Shown: positions 21,271 to 33,250 of the stretch, piece after piece
Numbering within the stretch: the first letter of the stretch is position 1
Layout: each line of letters opens with the position of its first letter
Origin: Tipula vernalis
Taxonomy: Eukaryota; Arthropoda; Insecta; Diptera; Tipulidae
NCBI GenBank assembly: GCA_958295665.1
Contig: OY282560.1
Span: 52,576,333 to 52,640,332 of the forward strand
Direction: 5' to 3'
Length of the DNA stretch: 64,000 nucleotides
Notes under the pieces: generated by a model
Seen by the model: the letters and a program-made list of their open reading frames with translations, nothing else
Database searches by the model: none
Told to the model about the DNA's origin: nothing
Program-made: the position numbers and the translations under genes

Positions 21271-22635
21271 CTGCCGTGCTAAACATGTTTTACTGATCTG
21301 CAAAAATCGCATTTCGAGAAAATTGATGTTAAAATTTTTCGAAATATTTGGGGAATAACTTGCTTAAAAGCGGATTTAATTTACTTTCAAAGCCTTTAAA
21401 TTATGCATTAGATCATAAATAATATGTTTCTCAAGAAAATATCAATAATTTATACATAATTAATTAATAATTTGCAGAATTAGTCTTTTACTTTAAATAG
21501 GCTTTATAAATAATCGATTGGTACTAAACAAAAATAACTTAAGTGCAATTAAGTCATTTATATCACAAAAGAAAAACTAAAATCCTGTGTTAATAAGAAG
21601 AATATATACCTTATCTGCCATTTAAGGTATTTATGTTTAGTTTATCGTTACATTTATTTCCAAAATAAACTGTAGAATACAACCTTAAATGCTATCAAAG
21701 TCGTTTTTACTACAAAGAGAAGTTGAAATTGTTTATTATATATAAAAAATATATACTTTATCTAAACTTTATTATGTAAGACCTTAAACACCCTAGTTTC
21801 TCGGATTTTATGAAATACGATTTGCAAATAGGATTTGGTAAAACTTTTGTAACAAAAGACTAGTTTAATTGCTATGTTATATTTATTTATAACAAAATAA
21901 AAAACAACAACTATTGAAATCATAAAATTATTTATAAGATCGTTTTTTAAATAGCTTAAAAATCTAGTATGTAGTTTAAATTAATTCATAACATTTCTTT
22001 TTTATAAAAATAAATTCAAAACATGTCAGTCAACTGAAAAATTACAAAAATTCAATCAAATTGAATTAAAAATTAATATTTTTTATCACAAGAATAAAAT
22101 TCAAGACTTATAATAATTGACGATCCATTAAAACAATTCAATCTTTATCGATTGCCGGAGGATCCGAAATTGGTAAATTCATTAAGTGGTTCATTTGTAG
22201 TACAGAATAACATTACATGAAGATAAGTTAAAAGTCCTTGTTTATAAGTTATTATTGATTCAATTCACGTATAGAAAATTTCAAATAAGTCAATTTTGCT
22301 ATTGAAAATGAAAATTCTTAAATTGCCTTAAATGCAATTTCAATTATGAAAATAACAAAAAGTAACTTAACTTACATATTTGAAAGAAAATGACCTTATT
22401 TGTGCCATAGATAAGGCGTTCATGTTTAATATCAAGTAGTTAAGTCGGCGTTACTTCAAATTTGCTACTTTTTTCGATTAGAACAAAATTTATTTTGTTT
22501 AATAATGCATTTATTAAAGTAGATTTAATTATATTTATTTATATAAAATATAAAGGATATTAATACCTTTTAATTGGTATCAATAACTCAATTTCGCCAA
22601 AAATGTAGATCAGTAAAACTTGTTTAGCACGGCAG
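21271..22635. mobile_element. 1.37-kb TIR element with CTGCCGTGCTAAACA ends, TATG duplication
   Basis: Left end CTGCCGTGCTAAACATGTTT and right-end complement CTGCCGTGCTAAACAAGTTT match over about 29 bp. TATG is present on both sides (21267-21270, 22636-22639). The inside is AT-rich with inverted blocks such as 'ttatctgccatttaaggt'. No ORF, so non-autonomous. Confidence 0.75.
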
Positions 22636-22984
22636 TATGGGCAGTCGTCACTTTGTACCTTTAAATTTCGTATAGTTCGTCTTGGAATTATAGATGTTTT
22701 TGGTGTATCCTATTCTTATTTTTTGAATTATATTTTATTTGTGTGTGTACGCATTTAAAAATGCACATTATTTTAAAAAACCAAAATCTCTAAAATAAAG
22801 AAGGGAATAAAGATTTTTATTTTCCTACGACACGAAAGCAAAATCATATGGAATTTTAAAATTCATGATTTTGTGTTGTCTTTATTTTCAATTTAAATGA
22901 AAATTTTTATTTATGAATATAAATAATTTGAAATTAAATATATTGAATACAATTTTAATTGAAATTAATAAAATTTTAACTCAC

Positions 22985-23175
22985 AATTTTGCATTTTAGT
23001 AAATTGATTTTTATTCTCAAACATGGTCAGGCTTCGTGTTTCTTTAAAATTTCATTTCGTACATAGATTACTATGTATACGATTAGTTACGCAAATGAAC
23101 ATAAATTGATTAAAGGAGCACGAAGCATGATGATGTTTTGAGAACAAAATAACTTTATAAAAATGTAAAATTTTA
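22985..23175. repeat. Foldback repeat
   Basis: ttattctcaaacatggtcaggcttcgtg near 23011 is mirrored by cacgaagcatgatgatgttttgagaa ending near 23144, with a loop of about 80 bp holding a smaller hairpin (tacatagattactatgta). The surrounding A/T-rich DNA also pairs partly. Probably the core of a MITE whose edges I cannot place. Confidence 0.5.
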
Positions 23176-23564
23176 AATAATTATTAATTTCAATCAAAAT
23201 TGTTCGCAAATTACATTTCGATATATTTAATATAAAATTATTTATTTATTATTTGTAAATAAAAATGTTGGTTTTTTTTTGTGCTGGGGAATTGATTTTA
23301 TTGAAAAGATGTGAACAAGATGAAGGGGAAGAAGAAAAAGAAAAATTGTTTGAGCTAGGTGAGATCGGGGAGTTGAAATTTTGAGTTGATGAAGGGCAGA
23401 AGCAGTGAATTAAATTAAGATTAAATTAAAAATATTATGTCGGAGTTTTTTTTTGTTGGTACATATTAAGACCATAATATAGTTTGTATCGAAGCTTTTA
23501 GTTGAAAAAGCTATTGTGATTTTTTTTTGTTGTTCGATAAAGTGAGAAGAAGTATTGAAAATCT

Positions 23565-24195
23565 AATTTTTTCTGTAATGAACAAATTCAAAGAGGTGTT
23601 TGACTGACTGACTGGTTGTACCTGATTGGCTGATAAACTATCGAAAATAGATCTACAGTTGAATTTATCAGTAATAAATAAGTTCAAAGACACGCTGATT
23701 CACTGGTAAACGATCGATAGTAGATCTACAATTCAATTTATGTAATGAATAAATTCAAAGAGATGACTGACTTGTTGATTGTGACTGAATGGCTCGTAAA
23801 CTATTGGAAATGAACCCACCGTTGAATTTATCAGTAATGAATTAATTCAAAGAAATGATTGACTGGCCCGTTATGAACGATTGGCTGGTAAACGATCTGA
23901 AGTAGATCTACAGTTGAGTTTATCAGTAATAATAAATTTAAAGAGATGACTGACTGATAAACGATCGAAAGTGGATCTGCAATTCAATTGTATCTTTATC
24001 TGTAATGAATAAATTCAAAGAGATGACTCGGTGGTTCTGCTTGTTTGACTGGTAATGATCGAAAGCAAATCTGCAATTGAATTTATCAGTAATAAGTAAA
24101 TCCAAAGAGGCGCTGATGGACTGATGAACGATCGAAAGTGGATCTACAAATGAAAATATGTAATGAATAAATTCAAAAAAATGACTGACTTATGT
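23565..24195. repeat. Minisatellite with 70-110 bp units
   Basis: A unit containing 'cagtaatgaataaattcaaa', gagatgactgactg, 'ctggtaaacgatcgaaag' and tagatctacaattgaattta repeats about seven times. Units differ in length by loss or gain of blocks and differ by many point changes, so the array is old. Confidence 0.8.
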
Positions 24196-24945
24196 ATATG
24201 CAATATTATGTAATTGAATTCAAAATATTTTTTTTTGCACCTGTACTGCTAAATGTATCCTATTTGGTTATATAATTGTAATTTGTTTAAAATACGAATA
24301 TTTCGTCAAACTGGCTAGGTATATTAAAAAAAAACAAAACAACAAAAACACATTGAAAATTTCCTTAATGTTTTTTTTGTTATATACATATACATATGTA
24401 TCTACAATCAGAACCGACTGTAAAAATATAGAAACGAAGTAAATAAATAGGGATATCTTCAATTTTATTATTTACATGATTTGGATTTGAAAACATTTGA
24501 ATCCAATTCATTTTATAAAACAAAAACGGTTTTGTTTGCTACTCGTACATTAAAAACTAAAATAAAAAATTTTCTTTTACTCCTTTCTAGCTGCTTTTAT
24601 TTAGTGTCTCGTTTTCGTGTGTAAGTTGAAACAAAAATAATTTCTATAAGTATACTAGTATGTGTTCAATATCAACACAATTTTACAATTGTTTATGTAT
24701 TGTATTTTTTATGTTGTTAACTTGGTCGTCACTCGTCCGTATATAATAGCGACGATCATCGTAGTTCCAAAAATTGGAATATGTTGTGTGTCGCTACAAA
24801 AAAATTACCATTCAAGAAATACACCACTTGAATTATCTTATATATTCCTTTTATTTATGTGCTATTTGACAGCAAATACCTTATTATGGTTCGAGTCTTG
24901 GGTTTAAAACACTTCATTTGGTTTGTGTGTTTACTAAAATAAATT
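24196..24945. other. AT-rich spacer, nothing recognised
   Basis: Two short frames (64 and 81 codons) lack any domain and are best taken as chance in low-complexity DNA. Confidence 0.4.
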
Positions 24946-24947
24946 TA

Positions 24948-25243
24948 TTGACGATTGTAAAAGTAGAGAAAGCGCCTCTCGAGGAAAAAAGTTAAAATGA
25001 GGCAACAGCCAAAATGACATTTCTCATAAATGCGACGAAAGAAATTTTTGCAATCCGGCAATTAAAAATGGTTTTTATAATCCAAAATTGGAAATATTTA
25101 CAATTATTATCAATCTGGTAGGTAAAAATTGTGTTTACAGTTCAAAATTGGAATTGTTTACAATAATTTCGAACGTCAAATTAGCAGCTACCTCATTTTA
25201 AAAATTTTCCACTAGGTGGAATCTGTGATGCTCCAATCGTCAA
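24948..25243. mobile_element. 296-bp MITE with TTGACGATTG ends, copy 1
   Basis: TTGACGATTG at the left and CAATCGTCAA at the right, with TA on both sides (24946-24947, 25244-25245). The same 296-bp length is found at 56678-56973, 63340-63635 and 63636-63931. TA duplication suggests Tc1/mariner-type mobilisation. Confidence 0.85.
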
Positions 25244-25258
25244 TAGGGCTCGTCACGA

Positions 25259-26188
25259 GCATTTCGTATTTGCGTATTTCGTATTTCGTAAATTTGACGT
25301 CTCTTCTGATTGGTTTCAATTATTTCTCCTAAATAAGCAAGAAACGTCAAAAATAAACACGCTCACGGGCTACTTATTTGCGTAAATATTTTCGTAATAA
25401 TGTTTTTCAGCATGAATTAAAATTTTAAAATTATAGATTGAAACTAGACAAATTCCCTATATGCTTTGTTGAAAAACAAACTATATTTTGTATGAAGAGA
25501 TACGAGTACAAATTCAATTTCTTGTTGTGATTACTACAAATATTTATTAAATGATATTAAAAGCCGGATGATAGCCTAAGCCGGTATATTGTTTTGAGAA
25601 AATCAAGTATGTATAAAAAAACCGCAAATATGTAAATAGAAAATTCGTAATATTTAGGTAGGATATTTCGTCTTTTGAGTTTTTTCTTAGATTTATTTAT
25701 TTATTAAAATTAGATTATTTTCGTACGTTTTAAGATAGTTTCATGTAAACTCTGTAGTGTTTTTCCTTAACACTCAGTTAAATCTAACACATTTTAGCTG
25801 TTAAATAACGTATCTTTTGTGATTAAATGTGATTTTTAATAAATAGAAATAAATAAGAATGCAAATTTTGGGAAATGGCCCAGATTGCCTACAGCTCATT
25901 TTCATGTAATTTATAATTCACACCAAAAAAACAACACTGAAGGCAATCAACAGTAAATTTAAGTACATATAAACAATAAATTAATTTAATTTAATCAAAA
26001 AAATCACTAGTAATCACAGAAAAATTTTTAAATCCAGCAATAACCATATACGCTGAAGAAATTACGAAAATAAATAGCCTGTGAGCTTGTTTATTTTTGA
26101 CGTTTCTTGCTATTTAGGGGAAATAATTTAAACCAATCAGAAGAGACGTCAAATTTACGAAATTACGAAATACGCAAATACGAAATGC
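25259..26188. mobile_element. 930-bp foldback element with about 140-bp arms
   Basis: Left gcatttcgtatttgcgtatt and beyond (tttgacgtctcttctgattgg, caagaaacgtcaaaaataaac) is mirrored at 26040-26188. The centre is AT-rich and has no coding sequence. No clear target duplication. Confidence 0.75.
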
Positions 26189-26240
26189 AGAAACCATGTA
26201 ACAATTCCATTTCCACCGTACCTGTAAAATTTCATCATAA

Positions 26241-27457
26241 CCCAAGTATAACAAAACCTAACTCAAATAGAGCAATAAGTTTTTCCTAAGTTTTTTGATG
26301 AAAAAATTCGAAGCTAACTTCATGCTGTCATATATATACAAAATATACAAGTAGAGTAGTGTGTATATCGTATATGTACATACCCAAAACCAACAAAAAT
26401 GTTTATACGTTTTATGTTATATGTATAGACGTTTTTTTGGTTTTGACATAATGTAGAAAATATACTTTTCAAAATTGTTGTGCGCATTGGTTGTTTAGTT
26501 TAATAATATTTTTTTTTTTTTTTGTGTTTCGATTTTTTTATAAATATTTATATTTTAATTTAATATATAATTGAACGCTCAACGCCTAATTGTGATTTTG
26601 GGTAAGTTTTGTGAGTGATTGTTTAATAAACCATATTGATATTTTATTTTGTGAATGCGTCATTTTCTTTTATAGCCTGATGAGATTGATTGAATAAATT
26701 TGTCATAGTCTTCATCGGATGGAAACTGAATTGAAAACTATTAATAATTTCAATTCTTCATAATAATCATAATAATAATGGCACGGATTGGTTTTAGCTG
26801 TCTCACTTGACAGGCGACGATGGCAAATTTTGGAAAAGGAAGATTTAATTTGTTTTTAAATTAAAATAGGAATTTACTAATGTTTATTCAATTGTGTATT
26901 ATGTTTGCAAATTTTGGAAAAGGAAGATTTAATGTTTTTTTAATTAAATAAACAGCGATTTTTAGTTATTAATATTTCCACACCAAGAAATAAATGGCGC
27001 TACTTTGACTGAGACAGCTAAAACCAATGCTAGCCATAATAATAAATAATTAATATTTATATTATAATTTAAAAATTAGATTTAAAAGATAAAAGCCGTT
27101 ATATAAATATGTAATTTTATTAATGTTAAATATAATAAACAAGTTTTATTAATAAATTTCAGTATTGAATTTTTAATTTGTTTCATTTTAAACGTTTAAT
27201 TTACCCGCCAAATTTTGCTGATGTTGACACATGCATACATACACAAAAATGTTCCCGCCCATTTTATTTTTGACATTTACATACACACACATTCATACAT
27301 TTTCATAATATTGAGTTTAGTCCAGTTAAGACTTTTCGCGACAAGTTTCATACGACTTTTTAGGATAAGTCCTAACTCAAACCTAGAAAAAGTCTTAACT
27401 AAGTTAAGACTTATTCTAGGTTTTTTGACAAAAAAGTCTTAAGTAAAAATACTTGGG
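26241..27457 (+). mobile_element. CCCAAGT-family element, copy A (plus)
   Basis: Starts CCCAAGTATAACAAAAC and ends AAAAATACTTGGG. It contains an inner inverted repeat (agtcttaac/gttaagact) near the right end. It is the first of three adjacent copies in alternating orientation. A 242-bp element is nested in it at 26787-27028, which explains its extra length over copies B and C. It is a non-coding MITE-like unit. Confidence 0.75.
26787..27028. mobile_element. 242-bp MITE nested in copy A
   Basis: ATTGGTTTTAGCTGTCTCA at the left and TGAGACAGCTAAAACCAAT at the right are exact inverted repeats. The sequence is absent from copies B and C, which supports an insertion. It also holds a direct repeat (gcaaattttggaaaaggaag) twice. 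Confidence 0.7.
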
Positions 27458-27464
27458 AACCCAA

Positions 27465-28369
27465 CCCAAGTATTTTTACTTAAGACTTTTTTGTCAAAAA
27501 ACCTAGAATAAGTCTTAACTTAGTTAAGACTTTTTCTAGGTTTGAGTTAGGACTTATCCTAAAAAGTCGTATGAAACTTGTCGCGAAAAGTCTTAACTGG
27601 ACTTAACTCAATCTTATGAAAATGTATGAATGTGTGTGTGTGTAAATGTCAAAAATAAAATTGGCGGGAACATTTTTGTTTATGTATGGATGTGTCAACG
27701 TCAGCAAAATTTGGCGGGTAAATTAAACGTTTAAAATGAAACAAAATTAAAAATTCAATTAGGAAATTTATTAATAAAACTTGTTTAATATATTTAACAA
27801 TAAAATTACATATTTATATAAACGTTTTAGCGAAATTATTAATAGTTTTCAATTCAGTTAACATCCGATGAAGACTATGACAAATTTATTCAATCAATCT
27901 CATCAGGCTATAAAAGAAAATGACGCATTCACAAAATAAAATATTAAAATGGTTTATTAAAAAATCACTCACAAAACTTACACAAAATCACAATTAGGCG
28001 TCGAGCGTCCAATTATATATTAAATTTATTTATATTTTTTTTTTTAAAAATCGAAACAAAAAAAACACAAAATATTACTAAACTAGATACACCAATGCAC
28101 AGAACAATTTTAAAAATTAGATTTTCTGCGTAGATAGCTATATATCAAAACCAAAAAAATGTCTGTACACATATACATTATATACTCGTATAACATAAAA
28201 AAAATGTATAATCATTTTTGTTAGTTTTGCATATGTACATATACACACTACTCTACTTGTATATTTTATATATATATAATAAGAACATGAAGTTAGCTTC
28301 GAATTTTTTCATCAAAAAACTTAGGAAAAACTTATTGCTCAATTTGAGTTGGGTTTTGTTATACTTGGG
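27465..28369 (-). mobile_element. CCCAAGT-family element, copy B (minus)
   Basis: Reverse complement of the family, 905 bp, placed 7 bp after copy A. A and B form a large palindrome centred near 27461. Confidence 0.75.
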
Positions 28370-29268
28370 AAGTATAACAAAACCCAACTCAAATTGAGCA
28401 ATAAGTTTTTCCTAAGTTTTTTAATGAAAAAATTCGAAGCTAACTTCATGTTCTTATCATATATATATAAAATATACAAGTAGAGTAGTGTGTATATGTA
28501 CATATACAAAACTAACAAAAATGATTATACATTTTTTTTATGTTATATATAATGTATATGTGAGACATTTTTTTGGTTTTGACATATAGCTATCTACGCA
28601 GAAAATCTAATTTTTAAAATTGTTCTGTGCATTGGTGTATCTAGATTAATAATAATTTGTGTTTTTTTTGTTACGATTTTTTAAAAAAAAAATATCAATA
28701 AATTTAATTTATAGGTAATTGGACGCTCGACGCCTAATTGTGATATTGTGTAAGTTTTGTGAGTGATTTTTTAATAAACCATATTAATATTTTATTTTGT
28801 GAATGCGTCATTTTCTTTTATAGCCTGATGAGATTGATTGAATAAATTTGTCATAGTCTTCATCGGATGGTAACTGAATTGAAAACTATTAATAATTTCG
28901 CTAAAACGTTTATATAAATATGTAATTTTATTAATGTTAAATATATTAAACAAGTTTTATTAATAAATTTCCGAATTGAATTTTTAATTTTGTTTCATTT
29001 TAAACGTTTAATTTACCCGCCAAATTTTGCTGACGTTGACACATCCATACATAAACAAAATGTTCCCGCCAATTTTATTTTTGACATTTACACACACACA
29101 CATTCATACATTTTCATAATATTGAGTTAAGTCCAGTTAAGACTTTTCGCGACAAGTTTCATACGACTTTTTAGGATAAGTCCTAACTCAAACCTAGAAA
29201 AAGTCTTAACTAAGTTAAGACTTATTCTAGGTTTTTTGACAAAAAAGTCTTAAGTAAAAATACTTGGG
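28370..29268 (+). mobile_element. CCCAAGT-family element, copy C (plus)
   Basis: 899 bp, nearly the mirror image of copy B. The junction reads gttatacttggg|aagtataac, so C lacks its first CCC. B and C make a second large palindrome centred near 28370. Confidence 0.75.
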
Positions 29269-29860
29269 AATTGGTTAATAAATAGCAAAGTTACAAGCTA
29301 ATCGACCATTTTCCAAAAATCATTTAAAAATCCCATTTCCAACCCATTACCTGTCTAATTTCAACATAATCGATTAAATAATAGCCAAATAACAAGCTAA
29401 TTTTCCATATTAATAAACTTTAACCAAAAATCGTTATAGAATTCCATTTCCACCGTACATGTCGAATTTCATGGTAATCGTATTCAAAATCATCAAATTC
29501 TATTAATTTCATCTAAAAAACATTAAAGGATTTCATTTCCATCGTACCTTTCGGTTTTCATCATAATCATTTAAAAAATAGCCAAGTTACAGGATAATTT
29601 TCGATATTTTAAAAGTCTATCCAAAAATCATTAACAATTCCATTTACATCATACCTTAAAAATTTCATCATAATCGGTTACAGACTAGCTAATTGGTCAT
29701 ATTCCAAAAATGTATTGAAAAATCCAGTTTGGATTTACGAAATATACGAAAAATAATCCATTATGTACTTATAAAAGTATGTAATGCATTACCTTCAGTT
29801 TACAAAAATAACACAATATTTTTTTTGGAAAAGTGGCATTTTCATTTAGTTCAATTTATT

Positions 29861-30763
29861 CCCAAGTATAACAAAATGGAACTGAATTTGACAGTTCCAA
29901 CAAATGTTCTATTTTTCTCCATGAGCAATGGAAGTGATGGAAATGGTTTAATTTTATTTAGTCGTAGTAGTATGTGTGCGACTCCATTTCTATGTCCCTC
30001 GTACATACGAGGGTGATCAACGCTATTTTCATTGTTATTTTTGGCAAGTGAATTTAATTATTTTTGCTTTTGAGCTTTTTTGTGGTAATGTAATTTAAAT
30101 TTTTTGTAAGTAAATAAATAATATCTATATGGTGTAAAATTTTTAATACTCATTTAATACTCTTAATCATAATTGAATAATTAAATAAATCATCAAGCAC
30201 AGTCCATCAGCCCAACAGTTCACATTGAAAGGTCGTCAAGAGGATTTATCAGCCAACAATTTTAATGTTATTATTTATTTTTAATTTTATTAAATGGTTA
30301 ACAGATTTTTAGCAACTACCAAATACACAACTGATAATGTTAATTATATTCTTAATTTTAGAATGTGCAACATCAAAATTCAACCAGATAGCAAAAGATG
30401 CCTTCCACAACGTAAATGATTAGATAGCAACAACCAAAAAACAAGAAAATGTTCCTCCCAAGTACTTCTTTAAATATACATATGCATTTTTATCAAATTC
30501 ATACAAAAAACGATTCTTTTATTTAACACGGAAAATATTGAAATAAGTATATTTTTCAATCTAACCTCAAATTACTGATTCCCGCCAAATTCTATTTTGA
30601 ATACATACATACATACAATCAAACATATTTAGTTCCATTAGTTTAGGGTTTTTGTTCCACTGTTCAAAGGAAATCTTATAATAAAATGGAACTCAAATGT
30701 CGTTCTCAGTTCCAAAAAAAGTTCCAGAAAAACAAGAATATATTTGAAGTAGTAACACTTGGG
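29861..30763 (+). mobile_element. CCCAAGT-family element, diverged copy D
   Basis: Starts CCCAAGTATAACAAAATGG and ends GTAACACTTGGG, about 903 bp, the same length class as B and C. The internal order of blocks is similar but strongly diverged. The 107-codon frame at 29693-30016 crosses its edge and is not a gene. Confidence 0.65.
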
Positions 30764-30769
30764 TTTCTA

Positions 30770-31486
30770 CCCTCCAGACCAGGTGTATCATAAACGTACG
30801 GTTTACGAAGACTTTGCTATACTAAGGTGTTCGTAAACGTTACACTAAAACAGTACGAATATAGTACGTAATGTGTACTTTTGTCACATGAGAAGTGAAA
30901 CAAATTTGCGAAGATTTGTGTATGTATTAGCATGTATAAAAGTGTTCATAATGTGTACGCTTAAACGTAATGTTTACGAACTGCTTAAGCGTAACATTGA
31001 CGAACGGTTTAGTGCGAATTGCCCCATTTAATTAGAATAAAACAATTTTTTTAAATCAATCTTATCTTTTATTTGTATTTTTCTTCAAATAAGCCGCAAC
31101 ACAAGACACAACGTGCCAAATTTGTCAATTAATCTTTTTCTGAAATGAAATAAAATGTTTCAATCATAGATGAAGTACTTCGAGTATTACTTAAATACCT
31201 TTCAAAATATTCATTATAATGATTTTTATATGATATTATGGATATAGGCTGCTCTTGAATGCCACGAAAAACTAACAATAATTATCAGAAGTTTTTATAT
31301 TTTCACAATACGACAACTTTAATTTAATTTGTACAAAAAAAATTGAAAATACAACAAAGCCGCAAGATATAATTGACAGCACTGTGTATAGAGAATGTAA
31401 ATGTAGCAGTGTATTATAAAAAAAAGCGTTCGTAAACTGTTCGTAAACGAAATACTTTTGATGTATACATTTTTGCGCCGGGAGGG
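30770..31486. mobile_element. 717-bp CCC...GGG element with TA duplication
   Basis: Starts CCCTCCAGACCAGGTGTATC, ends GCGCCGGGAGGG, with TA on both sides (30768-30769, 31487-31488). Near the ends are several cgtaaac/gtttacg blocks. The left end resembles the right end of the DUF4806 element at 57003-59568 (read inward, CCCGTCAAACAAGGTGTTTC). No coding sequence; it may be a non-autonomous member of that family. Confidence 0.65.
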
Positions 31487-31862
31487 TACATTTTAAATCA
31501 TTACAGTTTTTAGTTTTAAAAATTAGCACTTTTAATAAATATGGAGCTATTTTCTAGTTGAAAATATTTCTACCATTGTAAAAATTGGCGCTGTGTGACA
31601 TGGTATGCCTTTCTAAATCATAGCCTTAAATTTTTTTTTATTAACAAAGATCTTATTATTTGAGGAGTTAAAGTGAAAAGTAAACATAAAATAAAAGATT
31701 ACTCTGATACGATTGTTGAATAAAAATTGAAGAATTTATTAAATATGGGTGATACCAGACAAATAGCCGACAACTGGAGTAAAGAGCAAACGTTAATATT
31801 AATTCGTGAACTCCAGAAACATCCAAGCCTTTACAATCCAATGGACATTAATTATACAAACA

Positions 31863-32209
31863 AAACACATAGAAATGAAAAAATTATGTTAGTTTGGGAC
31901 GAAATGATAAAGCACAAAACTAATGTGACGGCGCACGGCATTAAAAAAAAATTAAAACGTTACAAAGCCAATTAAGTAAAGAAAAATCGAGAGCAGAAAA
32001 TTCGACTGCCGATGTATATGAACCAAAATTATGGAGCACCATAATTTTGGTTGATATACATCGGCAGTCGAATTTTCTGCTCGATTTTTCTTTACTTAAT
32101 TGGCTTTGTAACGTTTTAATTTTTTTTTTAATGCCGTGCGCCGTCACATTAGTTTTGTGCTTTATCATTTCGTCCCAAACTAACATAATTTTTTCATTTC
32201 TATGTGTTT
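31863..32209. repeat. 171-bp inverted duplication of the MADF exon, 5-bp loop
   Basis: 31863-32033 is repeated in reverse at 32039-32209 with only a few differences, separated by 'agcac'. The right arm keeps ten bases in the A/T run where the left arm has nine, so the right arm (minus strand) retains the apparent ancestral reading frame (GIKKKIKTLQSQLSKE) while the left is frameshifted. Transcribed, it would form a long hairpin. Confidence 0.9.
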
Positions 32210-32410
32210 ACAACGAACTCTTTTTCTTGAAGCATTATGTTTCTTGAAACAGTGAAGATGTTGAAGAAGTAGGTGAACCAAGTTCATCAAATATAGATCT
32301 GTCAAATGTAAGTAAACATAAAGTTTGTTTTTTTTTTTGCTATGGTCTAAATATTGCTATCCACACGACCTATATAGAAGTTTTTGATGTTTTACATATT
32401 ATCTTTAATG

Positions 32411-32444
<34 letters not shown>

Positions 32445-32651
32445 CCTTATATTGGTATAAGATGGGTGCGTCCCATCCCATATCCAATAGTGTAAACCAT
32501 GTGTAAACTCAATTGCATAGTCTTTACATATTGTGTTAATTACATATTAGTTTTTACATGTTATGTTTTCTTAAGTTGAGTTATAAATTATAGTCTATTT
32601 CTCTTAAAAAATCACATAGAATTTTATAATTTTTGTTATTTCCTTCTTTTA

Positions 32652-33250
32652 AAGCCGGTATTCCATTATGAAAAGTTTACTGACTGCTGGAAAAAATGAA
32701 AGAAGACAAAAAAAAAGGTTACATTAGAGTGACAAAGAAAAAACAATTTTTTTATTTTTTATTTTATAGCAAAGTTGTATGGATAAATTTTGACAGCAAA
32801 CAAAAACATAACCAACAAATATGAACAAAATTATGCGTTATTCCTTAATTCGTATATTTTCACCTCTCAAAATTATCTAAAAAATTAAATATTATTTTCA
32901 CACATATCAGAATTATTTTTTTTTCATTTATTTTCCGTCACAGAATAAAAAATAAAAAATATCTTTACCATAAAAATGACGTACTATGAAAATTAATATT
33001 GTGTGCGAGAAATATGTTATCATCCGTACACAAAATTTATGTGGATGTGTTAGAGGGTTGCAATAAAAAGTACTCCATTTGATACTTTTTGTCAATAATT
33101 ATGGCATCACACTAACACAGCCACAACTTTTTTGTAATAAAAATGTTTACTGACGAAGTCGGGTGTCTCATTCACACAACCACCGATTTTATATTTTTAT
33201 CTCAATATATTTTTGCTGATAAACATTTTTTCACAATGGAATACCGGCTT
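32652..33250. mobile_element. 600-bp MITE with AAGCCGGTATTCCATT ends
   Basis: AAGCCGGTATTCCATTATG at the left and CACAATGGAATACCGGCTT at the right are inverted repeats of about 20 bp. TA flanks both sides. The inside includes mirrored blocks such as gtttactgac. It splits the end of the I-clade ORF2: codons reading KEGNNKNYKILCDFL continue on the far side, at 32645-32570. Confidence 0.75.

Larger units (their letters stand above)
20615..22703. mobile_element. TIR element with CCAAAAACATC ends and TGTAT duplication
   Basis: CCAAAAACATCTATAATTCC at the left and its complement at the right form TIRs of about 30 bp. TGTAT flanks both sides (20610-20614 and 22704-22708). A second element (21271-22635) is nested in it; without that the element would be about 720 bp. 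No coding sequence. Confidence 0.7.
26196..29700. repeat. About 110-bp minisatellite, split by a cluster of inserted elements
   Basis: Units with 'attccatttccaccgtacct', aatttcatcataatcg and aatagccaagttacaagc repeat four to five times at 29269-29700. One partial unit lies at 26196-26240, on the other side of the three CCCAAGT elements. The elements therefore inserted into the array. Confidence 0.7.

Noticed and set aside
23565..24195. CRISPR-like array
   Set aside because: Units are long, diverged and without unique spacers, and the context is a eukaryotic genome; it is a minisatellite.
29693..30016. 107-codon plus-strand ORF
   Set aside because: It crosses from minisatellite into a MITE; composition is not protein-like.
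32047..32247. 66-codon plus-strand ORF as a separate gene
   Set aside because: Most of it is antisense to the inverted MADF arm; only the last codons (NELFFLKHYVS) belong to the MADF gene.
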